Positions 18,075-26,517 of a DNA stretch of 64,000 nt are shown here, piece after piece. The stretch spans positions 1-64,000 of the forward strand of contig JABILG010000016.1 in the NCBI GenBank assembly GCA_018654605.1, written 5' to 3'. The stretch's first letter is position 1. Every line of letters starts with the position of its first letter. This DNA is from a bacterium (GTDB taxonomy: Bacteria; Desulfobacterota_D; UBA1144). The notes under the pieces are model-generated. The model had not been told where the DNA came from. It worked only from the letters and a program-made list of their open reading frames with translations, and did no database searches. The position numbers were made by a program, and so were the translations under genes.

Positions 18075-19493
18075 ATGAGTTATAAAGCTAGTGATGTTTT
18101 AAAGTTAATTAAAGCAAAAAAAATTGAATTTGTTGATTTAAGGTTCTGTGATTTGTTAGGAACTTGGCAACATACTACTTTCCCTGTATCAGAGATTGAT
18201 GCAGGAACCTTTAAAGATGGAATGGGCTTTGATGGTTCAAGCATAAGAGGATGGAAAGATATTAACAATAGTGATATGTTGATAATGCCTGACCCTACTA
18301 CAGCAAAAGTTGATCCATTTACTGCCTATCCTACTTTAGCAATGATTTGTGATATTGTAGATCCACTGACCGGTGAAAGGTACGATCTCGATCCTAGATA
18401 TGTAGCTACGAAGGCTGAAGACTATTTGAAAAAATCCGGTGCTGGTGATACAGCATTTTTTGGTCCTGAATTAGAATTCTTTATATTTGATGATATCAGA
18501 TATGAGTCCACACCAAATACTGCTTTTTATTCTGTAGACTCAGTTGAAGCAGAATGGAATATGGGAGAAGACGAAGTTCCAAATACTGGCCATAAAATTA
18601 GATATAAAGAAGGATATTTTCCACTTTCTCCTCAAGATACTTATAATGATATCCGTTCAGAAATGGTGTCAGTGATGCAAGAATGTGGCCTTACGGTTGA
18701 ATGTCACCATCATGAGGTAGGTGGTCCAGGTCAAGCTGAGATTGACCTTCGCTTTGCTCCCTTAAGGCAAATGGCCGATGATACGCTTTGGTACAAATAC
18801 ATAGTAAAGAATGTAGCTAAAGCGCATGGTAAATCTGCAACTTTTATGCCTAAACCTGTTTATGCAGATAATGGCTCAGGAATGCACGTTCACCAATCGA
18901 TTTGGAAAGGATCAAAACCATTATTTGCGGGAAATAAATATGCTGGTCTTAGCGATATGGCCCTTCACTATATAGGTGGAGTACTAAAGCATGCTCGTGC
19001 AATTTGTGCTTTTTCAAATTCAACTATTAATTCTTATAAAAGATTAGTTCCAGGATATGAAGCACCCATAGTTCTCGCTCACTCCGCTAGAAACCGAAGT
19101 GCCGCGATAAGGATACCTATGTATTCACAAAGCCCAAAAGCTAAAAGGATTGAGACGAGATTTCCAGATCCCGCAGGTAATTGCTACCTTATTTTTGCTG
19201 CTTTATTTATGGCAGGTATGGACGGAATTAAAAATAAGATCAAACCAACACCCGAACTTGAAAAGGATATCTATACGCTTTCCGAGAAAGAGCTTGCCAA
19301 GTATCCTAATGTTCCAGCCTCGCTTGCCGAAGCTCTTGAGGCTCTAAGAAAAGATCATAAATTCCTACTAGAAGGAAATGTTTTCACTAAAGAACTTATA
19401 CAAGGATTCATAGATTATAAAATGGATGAAGAGGTGACTCCTTGGAGAACAAGACCTAACCCGTATGAATTTGTTCTTTATTACGGTGTTTAA
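18075..19493 (+). CDS. glnA: Glutamine synthetase type I
   Basis: 472 residues, a dodecameric-type GS. Visible signatures are FDGSSIRGW near residue 53, the metal-binding FFGPELEFFIFD near 128, the ATP-binding segment KPVYADNGSGMHVHQS near 257, and NRSAAIRIP near 340. The tyrosine in EKDIYTLSEKE near 395 matches the adenylylation site of GSI-beta enzymes, so GlnE-type control is plausible. It makes glutamine from glutamate and ammonia. A GGAGG ribosome-binding site precedes it, and a clear terminator follows the stop. Confidence 0.96.
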   Translation: MSYKASDVLKLIKAKKIEFVDLRFCDLLGTWQHTTFPVSEIDAGTFKDGMGFDGSSIRGWKDINNSDMLIMPDPTTAKVDPFTAYPTLAMICDIVDPLTGERYDLDPRYVATKAEDYLKKSGAGDTAFFGPELEFFIFDDIRYESTPNTAFYSVDSVEAEWNMGEDEVPNTGHKIRYKEGYFPLSPQDTYNDIRSEMVSVMQECGLTVECHHHEVGGPGQAEIDLRFAPLRQMADDTLWYKYIVKNVAKAHGKSATFMPKPVYADNGSGMHVHQSIWKGSKPLFAGNKYAGLSDMALHYIGGVLKHARAICAFSNSTINSYKRLVPGYEAPIVLAHSARNRSAAIRIPMYSQSPKAKRIETRFPDPAGNCYLIFAALFMAGMDGIKNKIKPTPELEKDIYTLSEKELAKYPNVPASLAEALEALRKDHKFLLEGNVFTKELIQGFIDYKMDEEVTPWRTRPNPYEFVLYYGV

Positions 19494-19502
19494 AATTCTA
19501 AA

Positions 19503-19540
19503 AAGAGGCTCATAATTCTAAATTAGAGCCTCTTGTTTTA
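19503..19540. terminator. Bidirectional intrinsic terminator between glnA and nth
   Basis: A perfect 9-bp stem, AAGAGGCTC (19503-19511) with GAGCCTCTT (19526-19534), has a 14-base loop and is followed by GTTTTATT on the plus strand. Read from the other side the stem is followed by a U-rich run as well, so it can end both glnA and the convergent nth transcript. Confidence 0.85.
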
Positions 19541-19559
19541 TTAAGACGGTAAAATCCTT

Positions 19560-20213
19560 TTAAGGTTTTATTGCGTTAAAAGGTTTAACTCGATTCGGAT
19601 AACATGTCTTACAAATCTCACAATTTATACCGTTACACCCCCTAGCTGTACAGAATTCACGACCATAAAAAATTATTTGAAGATGTAATTTATTCCAAAG
19701 TGATTTAGGAAAAATATTTTTCAAATCCCTCTCAGTTTCTTTCACATTCTTGCCTTTAGTTAAACCCCACCTTTGTGCTAAACGGTGAACATGAGTATCT
19801 ATTGGAAAAGCCGGGTGACCAAAACCTTGAGACATGACCACGCTAGCGGTTTTATGTCCTACTCCAGGGAGCTGTTCGAGTAACATTATGTCTTCTGGCA
19901 CCTCTCCTTCATACTTTTTAATCAGAATTTTTGATAAGCCTAATATCGCTTTTGACTTTTGTGGCGCGAGACCGCAGGGTCTTATAATTTTATAAATAAT
20001 ATCCAAAGAAAGCTTGGACATTTTTAGAGCATCTGAACCTAAAGTAAATAGTTTGGGAGTAATTTTATTAACTCTTTTGTCTGTACATTGAGCACTAAGA
20101 AGAACCGCTATCAGTAGTTGGAATTTTGTTTTACTATCCAATGGTATTGGAGTCTCAGGATAAATTTCTTCAAGTTTGTTGATAATGTAGATTGCTCTTT
20201 CTTTTTTTAACAT
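19560..20213 (-). CDS. nth: Endonuclease III (DNA glycosylase/AP lyase)
   Basis: 217 residues. The helix-hairpin-helix LPGVGHKTASVVM near residue 111 with the catalytic lysine, and the catalytic aspartate in PIDTHVHRL near 137, identify Nth, which removes oxidised pyrimidines. The C-terminal cluster region reads EFCTARGCNGINCEICKTC: five cysteines spaced C-x4-C-x4-C-x2-C-x2-C rather than the usual C-x6-C-x2-C-x5-C, so the 4Fe-4S site is either ligated differently or absent. It is divergent from uvrC, with a long palindrome between. Confidence 0.93.
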   Translation of the reverse strand: MLKKERAIYIINKLEEIYPETPIPLDSKTKFQLLIAVLLSAQCTDKRVNKITPKLFTLGSDALKMSKLSLDIIYKIIRPCGLAPQKSKAILGLSKILIKKYEGEVPEDIMLLEQLPGVGHKTASVVMSQGFGHPAFPIDTHVHRLAQRWGLTKGKNVKETERDLKNIFPKSLWNKLHLQIIFYGREFCTARGCNGINCEICKTCYPNRVKPFNAIKP

Positions 20214-20238
20214 ATAAAACTCAAACCTTATCTAAAAC

Positions 20239-20272
20239 TTAGCTGATTTTCTAAATTTTTAAAATCAGCTAA
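20239..20272. promoter_or_regulatory. 12-bp perfect palindrome between divergent nth and uvrC
   Basis: TTAGCTGATTTT (20239-20250) and AAAATCAGCTAA (20261-20272) are perfect inverted arms around a ten-base AT spacer, inside a 69-base gap between the starts of two DNA-repair genes. There is no U-run, so it is unlikely to be a terminator. A shared operator, for example for a LexA-like repressor with a lineage-specific box, is a reasonable guess; it does not match the CTGT-N8-ACAG box. Confidence 0.6.
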
Positions 20273-20282
20273 CATACTAATT

Positions 20283-21938
20283 ATGAGAATTAATGAAGTT
20301 ATTATAAAGAATCTTCCCACTAAACCAGGCATTTATATATTTAAAAACAAGGAGAACGAAACTCTTTATGTTGGAAAAGCTAAAAATCTTCAAAAGAGAA
20401 TTTCTTCATATTTCTCTAAATCACGAGACAGCAGACTAAACATAGCGTTTCTTATGAAAGAAGCATGGGGGATAGACTTTACCACAACTAATAGTGAAGA
20501 AGAGGCTTTAATGCTAGAGAGTAAAACCATTAAAATAAGGCAACCAAAGTACAATATAATGCTCAAAGATGACAAAACTTACGCTTCACTTAGAATTGAA
20601 CTAAATAAAGAATTTCCACGAATCTCCTCATCAAGAAAGTGTGACGACTCAAAATCTATATATTTGGGCCCATTCAGATCATCAGATGGGCTAAAGAAGA
20701 CCAAGAAATTATTCCAAAGAATATTTGGAATAAGAGATTGTAGCGAAACTAAATTTAACCTTCATAAAAAGAGAGCGTGTGTTTATAAGAATATTGATAT
20801 GTGTCTCGGACCCTGCGATGAAGAAACTCTGAAAGATGCTTACAATAAGAACATCTCGTCGATCAAAGCAATATTTAGAGGAAAGATTGGAAAGTTAAAA
20901 AAAGAATTAGTGGAAAAGATGAATCGAATGGCGCAAAATGAGCAATTTGAGGAAGCTTCGTTCTACAGGGATGAGTTATCACTCCTATCAAATAATTACT
21001 ACTTTAATCCCACGCCCAAAGAAAAGTTAACAAATACTGATGTTGTAGGATTCTACATTTTAGATAAGAAAATTCAGATCGTAATTCTTTTTTTTAGAGG
21101 TGGGTACTTAATAGATAAGGCTAACTTATATATAGAGACAAAATCAAAAAATATCAATCTAGATATTTATCAATTAGTTTCACAGTTTTATTCAAAAAAA
21201 ACATCTATCCCAAAAAAAATAATCATAGCTAAAGATTTTCCATATATTTCAGAGTTAAAGAAAGATTTAAGTGATTTCACTTTTTCTAAAAGTAAAATAG
21301 AGATATCTGTTGTAAAGAATGCTCATCAATTAATGAAACTTGCAACAGATAATGCAGAAGGCTACATTGTTCAAAATATAAGAGAAGAAGAAGAAATAAA
21401 CTTATTATTAAATAATATCAAAGTTGCACTTAATCTTAAAAAACTACCTAACAAAATAGAATGTTTTGATATTTCCAACACACAAGGTACTAATCCTGTA
21501 GCTTCAATGGTAACTTTCGTAAACGGAACACCTGACAAGAGTAAATATAAGAAATTCAAAATTACTACGCAAGGGCCAAATGACTATGCAATGATGAGTG
21601 AGGCTGTGAATCGTAGATTAAATAGAATCAATGATAAAGGTTGGGAGCCCCCCGATTTAATTCTTCTAGATGGCGGCAAAGGTCATCTCAATAAGATAGC
21701 GAAGTTAGATCTTAACAATATAGATATTGCCTCTATCGCTAAACCTAAGAAGAATGAAAAGATTGATAAGATATATACAATGAACAAATCTAAACCCGCT
21801 GACTTTTCAGGAAATATTAAAGCTTTAAATATATTAATAAATGCAAGAAACGAGGCACATAGGTTTGCTTTAACGTTCCACAAAGATAGAAGAAGAAAAG
21901 CTATGTTGCAATCTAACTTAGAAGAAAGTCCAATATAG
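20283..21938 (+). CDS. uvrC: Excinuclease ABC subunit C lacking the HhH domain
   Basis: 551 residues against about 600 for the family. The GIY-YIG nuclease is N-terminal (PGIYIFKNKENETLYVGKAK, residues 16-35), the UvrB-binding motif lies near residues 205-235 (NEQFEEASFYRDELSLL), and the RNase H-like nuclease follows (ECFDISNTQG, LILLDGGKGHL). The protein stops at LQSNLEESPI, just where the tandem helix-hairpin-helix domain normally begins. All downstream sequence is the convergent argF, whose end overlaps uvrC by 26 bases, so no hidden frameshifted HhH is present. Family work assigns the HhH to DNA binding and 5' incision. Confidence 0.92.
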   Translation: MRINEVIIKNLPTKPGIYIFKNKENETLYVGKAKNLQKRISSYFSKSRDSRLNIAFLMKEAWGIDFTTTNSEEEALMLESKTIKIRQPKYNIMLKDDKTYASLRIELNKEFPRISSSRKCDDSKSIYLGPFRSSDGLKKTKKLFQRIFGIRDCSETKFNLHKKRACVYKNIDMCLGPCDEETLKDAYNKNISSIKAIFRGKIGKLKKELVEKMNRMAQNEQFEEASFYRDELSLLSNNYYFNPTPKEKLTNTDVVGFYILDKKIQIVILFFRGGYLIDKANLYIETKSKNINLDIYQLVSQFYSKKTSIPKKIIIAKDFPYISELKKDLSDFTFSKSKIEISVVKNAHQLMKLATDNAEGYIVQNIREEEEINLLLNNIKVALNLKKLPNKIECFDISNTQGTNPVASMVTFVNGTPDKSKYKKFKITTQGPNDYAMMSEAVNRRLNRINDKGWEPPDLILLDGGKGHLNKIAKLDLNNIDIASIAKPKKNEKIDKIYTMNKSKPADFSGNIKALNILINARNEAHRFALTFHKDRRRKAMLQSNLEESPI

Positions 21939-22803
21939 CCATCGCAGCGTAAACTTTATTTTCAGCTTGCTTGTAAATTACTGAGTTCTTCGAATGAAGA
22001 ACCTCTAATGTAACTTCCTCATCTATGTGAGCAGGCAAACAATGCATAAAGATATGGGACTTATTTGCTAGAGACGTTAGATCTTGATTAACCTGATAAT
22101 CCTTAAAGTCTTTCAATCTTTGTTTTTCTTGTTTTTCCATACCCATACTAGTCCAAACATCAGTATAAATAACATCAGCCTTATGAACTGCTTTTTTGGG
22201 ATTGTTTTCCATAATAATATTAGAATTTACCAAATTTAATTTTTTTAAATCCGGTTCATAGCTTTTAGGGCAACATATAACGAGGTTTAAGTTAAGAATG
22301 TCAGCTATAATACATAAAGAATTGGCTATATTGTTTCCATCACCAAAATAAACAATTTTCATTTTTTGTAAATTCTTTTTCTTTAAAAGTTCATTAATCG
22401 TATAGACATCAGAAATAATTTGAGTTGGGTGCTCATCATCAGATAATGCGTTAACTATAGGAATAGATGATGATTCATGGAATTTCTTCATATTTTCTTG
22501 ATCTGAGGTTCTGTAAATTAAGGCATCTAAGTACAAAGAAAATATTTTTGCAGTTTCTGCAATTGACTCGCCTCTTGAGATCTGCGTGTCCGACTTATTT
22601 ATATAGATTGGATAAGCCCCTAACCTGGAGATAGCTACTTCGAAAGAAAGCCTTGTTCTTGTGGAATGCTTCTCAAACAACAAACCAACAGACTTTCCTT
22701 TATATCTCATAAAGGATTTAGTCTTAAAATTATTCATTTTCTTAAAAATTTTTTCTATTTCTTTTCTACTTAAATCTGAAACAGAAAGAAGTGATTTAGT
22801 CAT
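21913..22803 (-). CDS. argF: Ornithine carbamoyltransferase
   Basis: 296 residues from ATG 22803. I prefer it to ATG 22821 because GGAG lies seven bases upstream and the start then overlaps the argD stop. The carbamoyl-phosphate motif STRTRLSFEVA is near residue 48, HPTQ near 125, and the ornithine-site HCLPAHIDEEV near 262. It makes citrulline from ornithine and carbamoyl phosphate. It is last in argB-argD-argF, and its 3' end overlaps the convergent uvrC. Confidence 0.94.
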   Translation of the reverse strand: MTKSLLSVSDLSRKEIEKIFKKMNNFKTKSFMRYKGKSVGLLFEKHSTRTRLSFEVAISRLGAYPIYINKSDTQISRGESIAETAKIFSLYLDALIYRTSDQENMKKFHESSSIPIVNALSDDEHPTQIISDVYTINELLKKKNLQKMKIVYFGDGNNIANSLCIIADILNLNLVICCPKSYEPDLKKLNLVNSNIIMENNPKKAVHKADVIYTDVWTSMGMEKQEKQRLKDFKDYQVNQDLTSLANKSHIFMHCLPAHIDEEVTLEVLHSKNSVIYKQAENKVYAAMAILDFLLS

Positions 22804-23995
22804 AAATTTGCTCCAGGGCATCTAGAAAAATTTTCATAGCTTCATCTATTTCCTTAATTTTAACATTTAAAGGGGGTAAAATTCTAACATTATATTTCTC
22901 TGTAAGAATCACTAGCAAACCCTTTTTAAGACAATAGGAGCAAAATTTTCTAGCTACCGCATCAGAATTGAACTCGATAGCCAAGATTAGACCTAACCCT
23001 CTAACCTCTTTAATCATTGAATTATTTTCGATTTTCTGTAATTTTCTTAAAAAGAAATTACCTTTTTTTTCAACTGATTCTAAAAAAGTTCTTTTTGATA
23101 TCTGCTTGAATGAGGCTATTCCAGCTGCCATAGACAGGGGATTCCCACCCATTGTAGTTCCATGTGAACCCGGTGTTAAGAAATCAGAGAATTTAGGATT
23201 AACTAGCATTGCACCACAAGGCAAACCCCCACCTAAGGCTTTTGCTAAGGTAATGACGTCTGGACTTATATTATAATGTTCGTGACAGAAAGTTTTACCA
23301 GTTCTTCCAATACCAACTTGAACCTCGTCAACTATAAATAATATATTATAGATTCTACAAATTGACTCAACTTTTTTTAAAAAATTCTTACTGCTAAATT
23401 TAACACCTGCTTCGCCTTGAATTGGCTCAACTATGATAGCAGCAATCTTTTTATCTTTTTTTACTAAGGCTTCCAACTTATCGACATCATTAAATGGAAC
23501 ACTCTTAAAACCAGGAGTTAATGGGTAAAATCCATATCTGTATTTTTTAGGTGAAGTAGCACTTAAAGAACCAAAGGTTCTACCATGAAAAGCTCCGGAA
23601 AAAGAAACAATTTTACTTTTTTCTCCGTTTAATAGTCCCCATCTTCTAGCGAGCTTAAATGCAGCTTCGTTTGCTTCAGTGCCACTGTTACAAAAGAAAG
23701 CCTTATACCCTGCTTTATTCTTACATAATTCTTTTGCGTAATTAACCTGTTCTTTTATAACGAAAAGGTTTGAAATATGCAACATCTTACTTACTTGACT
23801 CAAGATAGCTTTATTAACTTTTTTATTATTATGTCCCAAGTTATTTACAGCTATACCAGAAATAAAATCTAAATACTTTTTGCCTTTAGAGTCCCAAACA
23901 TATGATCCATCTCCCTTGACCATCTCTATCGGGAATCTTTGATAGTTTTGGATTAAATATTTATTGTTCTCTGAAAGTATTTTGTCTAGTTTCAT
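22796..23995 (-). CDS. argD: Acetylornithine aminotransferase
   Basis: 399 residues, class III PLP aminotransferase. Cofactor-binding segments CNSGTEANEAAFKLAR near residue 102, FHGRTFGSL near 137, the Asp of FIVDEVQVGIGRTG near 222, and the Schiff-base lysine in LAKALGGGLP near 252 are all visible. It converts N-acetylglutamate semialdehyde to N-acetylornithine. It overlaps argB by four bases upstream and argF downstream, so the three are translationally coupled. Confidence 0.93.
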   Translation of the reverse strand: MKLDKILSENNKYLIQNYQRFPIEMVKGDGSYVWDSKGKKYLDFISGIAVNNLGHNNKKVNKAILSQVSKMLHISNLFVIKEQVNYAKELCKNKAGYKAFFCNSGTEANEAAFKLARRWGLLNGEKSKIVSFSGAFHGRTFGSLSATSPKKYRYGFYPLTPGFKSVPFNDVDKLEALVKKDKKIAAIIVEPIQGEAGVKFSSKNFLKKVESICRIYNILFIVDEVQVGIGRTGKTFCHEHYNISPDVITLAKALGGGLPCGAMLVNPKFSDFLTPGSHGTTMGGNPLSMAAGIASFKQISKRTFLESVEKKGNFFLRKLQKIENNSMIKEVRGLGLILAIEFNSDAVARKFCSYCLKKGLLVILTEKYNVRILPPLNVKIKEIDEAMKIFLDALEQIYD

Positions 23996-24843
23996 AGCAA
24001 TATCTCAGTCCCTATTCCAGAATCTGTAAAAGTCTCCAATACTAAGGAATGGGGTATTCTTCCATCAATAATATGGGCTTTCTTAACCCCTTCAGTTAAC
24101 GCATCTATCATGCATTTTACCTTGGGAACCATTCCAGAAGCTATAACTCCACTCTTAATTAACGAATTAGCACTTTTCTTAGAAATAGATGAAATTAGAT
24201 TATTATCTTTATCTTTTATACCTTCTACGTCTGTAAGTATAATAAGTTTTTCAGCATTTAATGATGAGGCAATTTTTGAAGCTGCATAATCACCATTAAT
24301 ATTATAGGCGAGCCCTTTACTATTCAAACCAATTGGTGCAATAACAGGTATATACCCCTTGTTCTGCAGTTCAAATATATGAGCCACATTAACTTTTACT
24401 ATTTCCCCAACTCTTCCTAAATCTACTCCTTTTTTTGAAGATTTAATCTTTTTTACCTTTAGTAATTCATGGTCTCTTCCTGACAAACCGACGGACACGC
24501 CACCATTTGATTTTATCTTAGAAACAATCTGTTTATTAACTTTTCCAACCAAAACTTTCTCGACTATCTCCATTGTTTTATCACATGTCACTCTTAATCC
24601 GTTAACAAAATTAGCCTTAATATTTGAGCTAGAAAGGGCTTTCGTAATTTCTGTCCCACCTCCATGAACTACAACTGGGTTGATTCCAACAAACTTCATT
24701 AAGACTAAATCTCTAGAGAAGTTAGCAAATTCTTTAGAGCCAATACTGCCCCCAAATTTCAAGACCACAGTCTTACCTCTAAATTCTTGAATATAAGGTA
24801 AAGCCTCTATTAATGTTTTTGCAATTTTTAAATTATCTTTCAT
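23992..24843 (-). CDS. argB: Acetylglutamate kinase
   Basis: 283 residues of the amino-acid kinase fold. VLKFGGSIGS near residue 28 and VVHGGGTEI near 59 form the phosphate-binding loops, VGLSGRDHELL the substrate region, and the C-terminal DGRIPHSLVLETFT is typical of ArgB. It phosphorylates N-acetylglutamate in arginine synthesis. It is the first gene of the visible arg operon; 96 bases separate it from the upstream recombinase gene. Confidence 0.94.
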   Translation of the reverse strand: MKDNLKIAKTLIEALPYIQEFRGKTVVLKFGGSIGSKEFANFSRDLVLMKFVGINPVVVHGGGTEITKALSSSNIKANFVNGLRVTCDKTMEIVEKVLVGKVNKQIVSKIKSNGGVSVGLSGRDHELLKVKKIKSSKKGVDLGRVGEIVKVNVAHIFELQNKGYIPVIAPIGLNSKGLAYNINGDYAASKIASSLNAEKLIILTDVEGIKDKDNNLISSISKKSANSLIKSGVIASGMVPKVKCMIDALTEGVKKAHIIDGRIPHSLVLETFTDSGIGTEILL

Positions 24844-24939
24844 ATCATTTAGGGAAGAATTATAAAAGATATTTATAAGAATCTCTATCTTCTATTTGAT
24901 CTTTATGTGATTTTCAATAAGATATTAGACCACAAAACC

Positions 24940-25926
24940 TTAGTTTAGCTTATCTGTTGAGGCAAAATTATTGATTACATCGTATTTATTTTTAATCTTA
25001 TTAACATGCTCATACAATTCGGTTGAAGAGATATTTTTATGATCTAGCATGTCCCTTACATCAGAGATATTTGCTCCATTCATACACATGACAGTTGCAA
25101 AGGTATGTCTTAAGATGTGAGGATGAATCCTTCTGCCTAAAAAAATCTTCGAAAATTTAGAAACTGCCCTATAGACTAAGTGTCTATCTATTGCCAATCC
25201 ATTCTTTGTAATAAAGAGATATTCTGAGCTGTTTTGATTAAGATTAGATCTAATAATTAGATAATTTAACAACAAAGGCTTTAAGTAGTATTTTTCGATT
25301 GGAATTTCAGAAATTACTCCTCTTTTTCTTCTTACATTATGGATGAAATTATTTTCTAGATCTAAATCAATTAATTTAATTTTATTTAACTCACTCGCTC
25401 TGAGACCAGTAAAAATTAACAAAAGGATTATGATAGTATCTCTTTGAATATTATATGAGGCAGGGTTGTCTTTTAGGTTCTCGATTAAATCATGAACAAA
25501 ATTGGACAACTCTTCTTCGGGTATCCATTTGGTGTAGTTCCTACTAATTACCTCTCTATTTTTCTTAATTATATTAGTTCTATCGAATCCATTTAAAAAA
25601 TTTTCCTTAATTTCTTTCTCTCGAACTAAAAAATCTAAGAACTTTGAAAAGCCAGAAAGCTTTCTGTTTAAGGTTCGGTAAAGCTTATTAATTTCAACTC
25701 CGTCAGTCCTTTTTTTGTATGAATTTTTAAGCTCTGTAAAGTAATTTAGTATTTTTTCTTTTTGAAAATGAGGGATGAACTTAGTGTAAGGAGTGTCAAT
25801 ATCAAAATTATCTACTTTTTCAAGATAGATTATTATATCTCTACTGTATAGACTAATTGTATTATCACTCTTACCTTTTGTCTTGAGAGATTTCTTATAA
25901 ACATCTAAGAACTTTCTTAAGGTCAT
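24940..25926 (-). CDS. Tyrosine recombinase, XerC/XerD-like
   Basis: 328 residues from ATG 25926 (MTLRKFLDVYKK). An upstream ATG adds a weakly supported 12-residue extension. A SAM-like N-terminal domain (YKKSLKTKGKSDNTISLYSR) precedes the catalytic domain with the first Arg in FTGLRASELNK, HILRHTFAT, and the catalytic Tyr in SSTELYEHVN. Xer recombinases resolve chromosome dimers at dif. The length and lack of neighbouring phage genes favour a housekeeping role; whether it is XerC, XerD or a single XerH-type enzyme is unclear. Confidence 0.82.
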   Translation of the reverse strand: MTLRKFLDVYKKSLKTKGKSDNTISLYSRDIIIYLEKVDNFDIDTPYTKFIPHFQKEKILNYFTELKNSYKKRTDGVEINKLYRTLNRKLSGFSKFLDFLVREKEIKENFLNGFDRTNIIKKNREVISRNYTKWIPEEELSNFVHDLIENLKDNPASYNIQRDTIIILLLIFTGLRASELNKIKLIDLDLENNFIHNVRRKRGVISEIPIEKYYLKPLLLNYLIIRSNLNQNSSEYLFITKNGLAIDRHLVYRAVSKFSKIFLGRRIHPHILRHTFATVMCMNGANISDVRDMLDHKNISSTELYEHVNKIKNKYDVINNFASTDKLN

Positions 25927-26010
25927 AAATTGAATATAAATCATTAATAAATAGATAGTCAAGAATCATAATCAAATTGAAGATAAGCCTTTAATGTGAG
26001 ATAATATATT

Positions 26011-26517
26011 ATGTATAAAGTCGGAGATAAAGCAGTTTACCCATCTCATGGCTTGGTTACCGTAACCGGAATCCAAAAACAAGAGATTGCCGGTGTCTCT
26101 CATCAGTTTTTGATTCTTAAGGTTGTTGATAGTGATATAACTGTCATGATTCCCAAAAATTCCGTTCAAGCTAAAGAACTGAGGCCTTTAGCAAAGAAAA
26201 ATGAAGTTAAGACCTTATGGTCGTTAATAAAGGGAAAAACAAAGTACAAAATCGAAGAAAACCTGAGTTGGAACAAGAGGTACAGATCCTATACAGAAAA
26301 ACTAAAGACTGGAAACATCATTATGGCTGGTGAAGTGTTTAGAGAGATTAATGACATATCTAGGAACAAAGAATTATCTTTTGGTGAACAAAAAATCCTT
26401 GAAAATGCCTTTAAGAGACTAGTTAAAGAGCTTTCTGCTACCCTAAAATCTAAAGAAGAATTAGTTCATGCAGATTTGAAAAAGTTACTCTCAAAAGATG
26501 AGCTAATTAACCTCTAA
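26011..26517 (+). CDS. carD: CarD-family transcription regulator
   Basis: 168 residues starting MYKVGDKAVYPSHGLVTVTG, the CarD/TRCF RNA-polymerase-interacting Tudor-like domain, followed by a helical C-terminal domain (ILENAFKRLVKELSATLKS). CarD binds the RNA polymerase beta subunit and stabilises open complexes in actinobacteria, deltaproteobacteria, Thermus and others. It diverges from the recombinase gene, and its 3' end overlaps the convergent hydrolase gene by 15 bases. Confidence 0.92.
   Translation: MYKVGDKAVYPSHGLVTVTGIQKQEIAGVSHQFLILKVVDSDITVMIPKNSVQAKELRPLAKKNEVKTLWSLIKGKTKYKIEENLSWNKRYRSYTEKLKTGNIIMAGEVFREINDISRNKELSFGEQKILENAFKRLVKELSATLKSKEELVHADLKKLLSKDELINL

Noticed and set aside
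24940..25926. Tyrosine recombinase as evidence of a prophage or integrated element
   Set aside because: No phage genes, att repeats or neighbouring tRNA are seen; length and motifs fit housekeeping Xer.
25972..26169. Reverse-strand open frame within carD
   Set aside because: It is antisense to a clear CarD domain and has no recognisable product.
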